Assembly (NCBI GenBank): GCA_905193485.1
Contig: CAJJOX010000119.1
Coordinates: forward strand, 1-7,048
Length of the DNA stretch: 7,048 bases
Direction: 5' to 3'
Source of the DNA: an uncultured Porphyromonadaceae bacterium
Lineage (GTDB): Bacteria > Bacteroidota > Bacteroidia > Bacteroidales > Muribaculaceae
A program made the position numbers and the translations under genes. This document shows, piece by piece, positions 5,129 through 7,048 of the stretch (positions are counted from its first letter, which is position 1; every line of letters begins with the position of its first letter). The notes beneath the pieces are model-generated. The model was given only the letters and a program-made list of their open reading frames with translations, searched no databases and had not been told where the DNA came from.

Positions 5129-5821
5129 TCAGTTGCTGACAGTCAGCATATATCCGAACCCTCTTTGATTTATAATTGAGATTGTCGGATCATGTCGTAG
5201 TGTACGGCGCAGCTTGTGGATGTAGCCGTGGAGAGAGTTGCGGTTGCTTGGCTCGTCACGCTGCCATACGGCAAGCATCAGTTCCGATGCATCGACCGTT
5301 TTTCCGATGTTTGCAGTAAGCCGTTCGAGTATCTTTGCCTCGAAGTGGGACAGCTCTGTTGATTTATCCTCATACGAAAGAGTCTGGGTCGTCACATTGA
5401 ACGTATAGGCTCCTATCGGATATTTTATATCCTCTTGCCTGTTGACACCATATCTTTTGAGAAGAGATTTGATTCTCACTATCAGTTCGCGGAGTTCAAA
5501 TGGCTTTTTCAGGTAATCGTTGGCTCCGATTTCAAATCCCTCCTCCACATCGTCGATTGTGCTTTTCGCAGTCAGGAAAAGCAAAGGAACCACCGGCGAC
5601 ATTTTTCTTATATCCTTGGCCATTGTGAATCCGTCCATGCGTGGCATCATCACATCGGCGACAATAATATCGGCGCCTTCCGACCGGTATTTGTCAAGCC
5701 CTTCCACACCGTCGGCAGCAGTAACCACGTCATAGCCGAGACCGCGCAGCGTTTCCGCGACAATCAGAGTGAGGTCTGCCTCATCTTCTACAAACAACAC
5801 CTTATTTTTCATTCCTGCCAT
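5129..5821 (-). CDS. OmpR/PhoB-family response regulator (RprY-like)
   Basis: A 230-residue DNA-binding response regulator of the cytoplasm. The receiver domain (about 6-122) has the acidic pair Glu12-Asp13, the phospho-accepting Asp56 (codon at 5654-5656) in Ala-Asp-Val-Met-Met-Pro, the switch Thr84 in Phe-Leu-Thr-Ala-Lys, and Lys106 in Lys-Lys-Pro-Phe. A linker leads to a winged-helix domain (about 132-228) with the recognition-helix region near 192-208 and the wing Gln-Arg-Gly-Phe-Gly-Tyr (219-224). All key residues are present, so it should be active. Its start overlaps the end of the kinase gene by 20 bases, or by 11 if Met4 (5812) is used; the Met4 start would give an N-terminus more like relatives. 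It resembles Bacteroides RprY, but I cannot show that it is the orthologue. Targets are unknown. Confidence 0.95.
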   Translation of the reverse strand: MAGMKNKVLFVEDEADLTLIVAETLRGLGYDVVTAADGVEGLDKYRSEGADIIVADVMMPRMDGFTMAKDIRKMSPVVPLLFLTAKSTIDDVEEGFEIGANDYLKKPFELRELIVRIKSLLKRYGVNRQEDIKYPIGAYTFNVTTQTLSYEDKSTELSHFEAKILERLTANIGKTVDASELMLAVWQRDEPSNRNSLHGYIHKLRRTLRHDPTISIINQRGFGYMLTVSN

Positions 5822-7048
5822 ACTTTATTATGAATACGGAGCCTTCGCCCTCCTTACTCCGGACCTCAATATCCCATCCCATCTTATCAAGAATACTCCT
5901 GACATAATAAAGCCCGATACCGTAACCGCGCACGTCCTGACGGTTGCCATGAGGAACACGGTAAAACTTGTTGAACAGAAAAGGGATTGATTTCGACGGA
6001 ATGCCTATCCCGTTGTCTTTTACCGAAATAGCACTATTATCACCGGAAATAGTTATTGTCACGCTGTCGCCGGAATATTTGATTGCATTGTCAATCAGAT
6101 TATTCAGCACATGGCCGAGATGTGTCTTGTCTGCTTCTATCGAAACATCCTCGTTTACATCTACATTTATTGTTATTTCCTTATCACCTCTCATTCGCTG
6201 GGCAGTTGCAATTTCCTCCACAAACGAGCACAGAAGAATCGACTCCGGTTTGAGTTTCATGGCCTTTCGCCGCTCCATACTCATGGCGAGGATATTCTCC
6301 ACCAGCTCGCCAAGGCGTCTAAGCTGTCTGTTGGCGATATTGAGGTATGTCACTTTTTTCTGCGAGTCATTGTCAGTGTCGTAATTGAGCAGGGCATCAT
6401 TGGCGGAATAGGCGATGGCGATAGGTGTTTTCAGCTCATGGGTCATGTTGCTGACGAAATCATCCTTCATCTCCTCGATTGTCCGCATCTTTGATACCGT
6501 GTGAAACAGATACCGGAAAGCGAGGGCAAAGGCCGTCATTAGAAGAAATACCGTTATGATAACCCCGAGCATCTGTGAGAGTATATGGCGTGTGAGCGGC
6601 GTCATATATACCTTATAGTAGATTCCTTCGTTGGGATTGATGTTGATAGTGAAAGTGTCAAGACCTGATTCACCTTTGAAATTTGGATTGTTGCAAATAA
6701 CGGAGTCTTTGTTATTTACGACCTCGACACACAGGAAATCCGGATATATGGACCTATGGGAAAGCTGATTGCGCAAAACGCTGTCCATTACCGACATATC
6801 ATAAGGGATATATTTATCCATTATCGCATGAAATTGTCTGCTCATCGCATCGACCATCTGATTGGAATAAGAAGAATTCTCTGACAGTTTCGCCCGTTCT
6901 TCAACTACAGTCCCGTCCGCTTCCGTCCTGACTGATATAAGTTGGCCGTTTTCATCCCGATATGTGGAGGCCTCAGCTTTTCCGTGAGCCTGTGCTTCAA
7001 CGCTATCCTCCTGCATCTGAACATTTGACTTAACAAAACCATGCGACG
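5802..7048 (-). CDS. Sensor histidine kinase (RprX-like), N-terminus beyond the window
   Basis: Membrane sensor kinase, partner of the adjacent regulator. The frame stays open to the window edge: ten in-frame codons precede the Met at 7014-7016, so that Met is probably internal and the true start, with the first membrane helix, lies outside. Numbering from that Met: 1-145 is the rest of a periplasmic sensor region with no recognised domain; 146-171 is a membrane helix; the dimerisation helix carries Asn-Met-Thr-His-Glu-Leu-Lys-Thr-Pro with phospho-acceptor His193 (codon 6438-6440). The ATPase domain has Asn306 and Asn310 (N box), Asp334-Asn-Gly-Ile-Gly (G1), Phe348 to Phe351 (F box) and Gly364-Tyr-Gly-Ile-Gly-Leu (G2). 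All catalytic boxes are intact, so it should autophosphorylate. Its stop lies inside the regulator gene, which indicates one operon with coupled translation. The operon promoter is outside the window. Confidence 0.95.
   Translation of the reverse strand, partial: SHGFVKSNVQMQEDSVEAQAHGKAEASTYRDENGQLISVRTEADGTVVEERAKLSENSSYSNQMVDAMSRQFHAIMDKYIPYDMSVMDSVLRNQLSHRSIYPDFLCVEVVNNKDSVICNNPNFKGESGLDTFTININPNEGIYYKVYMTPLTRHILSQMLGVIITVFLLMTAFALAFRYLFHTVSKMRTIEEMKDDFVSNMTHELKTPIAIAYSANDALLNYDTDNDSQKKVTYLNIANRQLRRLGELVENILAMSMERRKAMKLKPESILLCSFVEEIATAQRMRGDKEITINVDVNEDVSIEADKTHLGHVLNNLIDNAIKYSGDSVTITISGDNSAISVKDNGIGIPSKSIPFLFNKFYRVPHGNRQDVRGYGIGLYYVRSILDKMGWDIEVRSKEGEGSVFIIKYGRNEK

Noticed and set aside
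5128..5140. GTCAG-TTG-CTGAC hairpin as a terminator of the response regulator
   Set aside because: The stem has only five pairs and there is no T-run on either side.
5968..6494. Plus-strand open frames of 138 and 127 codons opposite the kinase
   Set aside because: They are antisense to the conserved kinase catalytic domain and have no domain signal.

Overview
The window reads as chromosome of a gut-type member of the Bacteroidales, possibly Muribaculaceae-like. The supporting signs are a DUF4136 lipoprotein with a Bacteroidota-style N-terminus, starts that mostly lack a Shine-Dalgarno sequence, a perfect Bacteroidota -7 promoter element (TAnnTTTG) in the middle of the window, and an RprX/RprY-type two-component pair. 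The genus is inference; no rRNA or marker gene is present.

Layout: three separate plus-strand genes come first. They are a DUF4136 lipoprotein (94-708, followed by a clear hairpin terminator), an exported alpha/beta hydrolase (816-1862), and an iron-type superoxide dismutase (1967-2560, followed by a strong terminator at 2646-2678). A regulatory stretch of about 140 bases rich in inverted repeats follows (2697-2820). It leads into a compact plus-strand cluster: a UvrX-like Y-family DNA polymerase (2821-4359), a YolD-family partner that overlaps it by four bases (4356-4784), and, 11 bases later, a small two-helix membrane protein (4796-5071). On the minus strand, converging on this cluster, are an OmpR/PhoB-family response regulator (5129-5821) and its histidine kinase. 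The kinase reading frame overlaps the regulator start and runs off the right edge of the window (5802-7048, N-terminus missing).

How the genes work together: the polymerase and YolD form an error-prone, damage-tolerance module of a kind best known from Firmicutes and their mobile elements. The junction carries a textbook AGGAGG, unusual in this phylum, and the bases of that site encode the conserved C-terminal Ile-Gly-Gly-His tail of the polymerase. This suggests a module acquired from a Firmicute that kept its translational coupling. The kinase and regulator form a standard envelope-sensing phosphorelay; nothing here shows its targets. The lipoprotein, hydrolase and dismutase look like independent transcription units.

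Most novel points: the SD-encoding peptide tail at the polymerase/yolD junction, the inverted-repeat cluster and operator-like repeat around the polymerase -7 element, and the unrecognised small membrane protein at the end of the cluster. No CRISPR array, tRNA, rRNA, insertion sequence or att site was seen.
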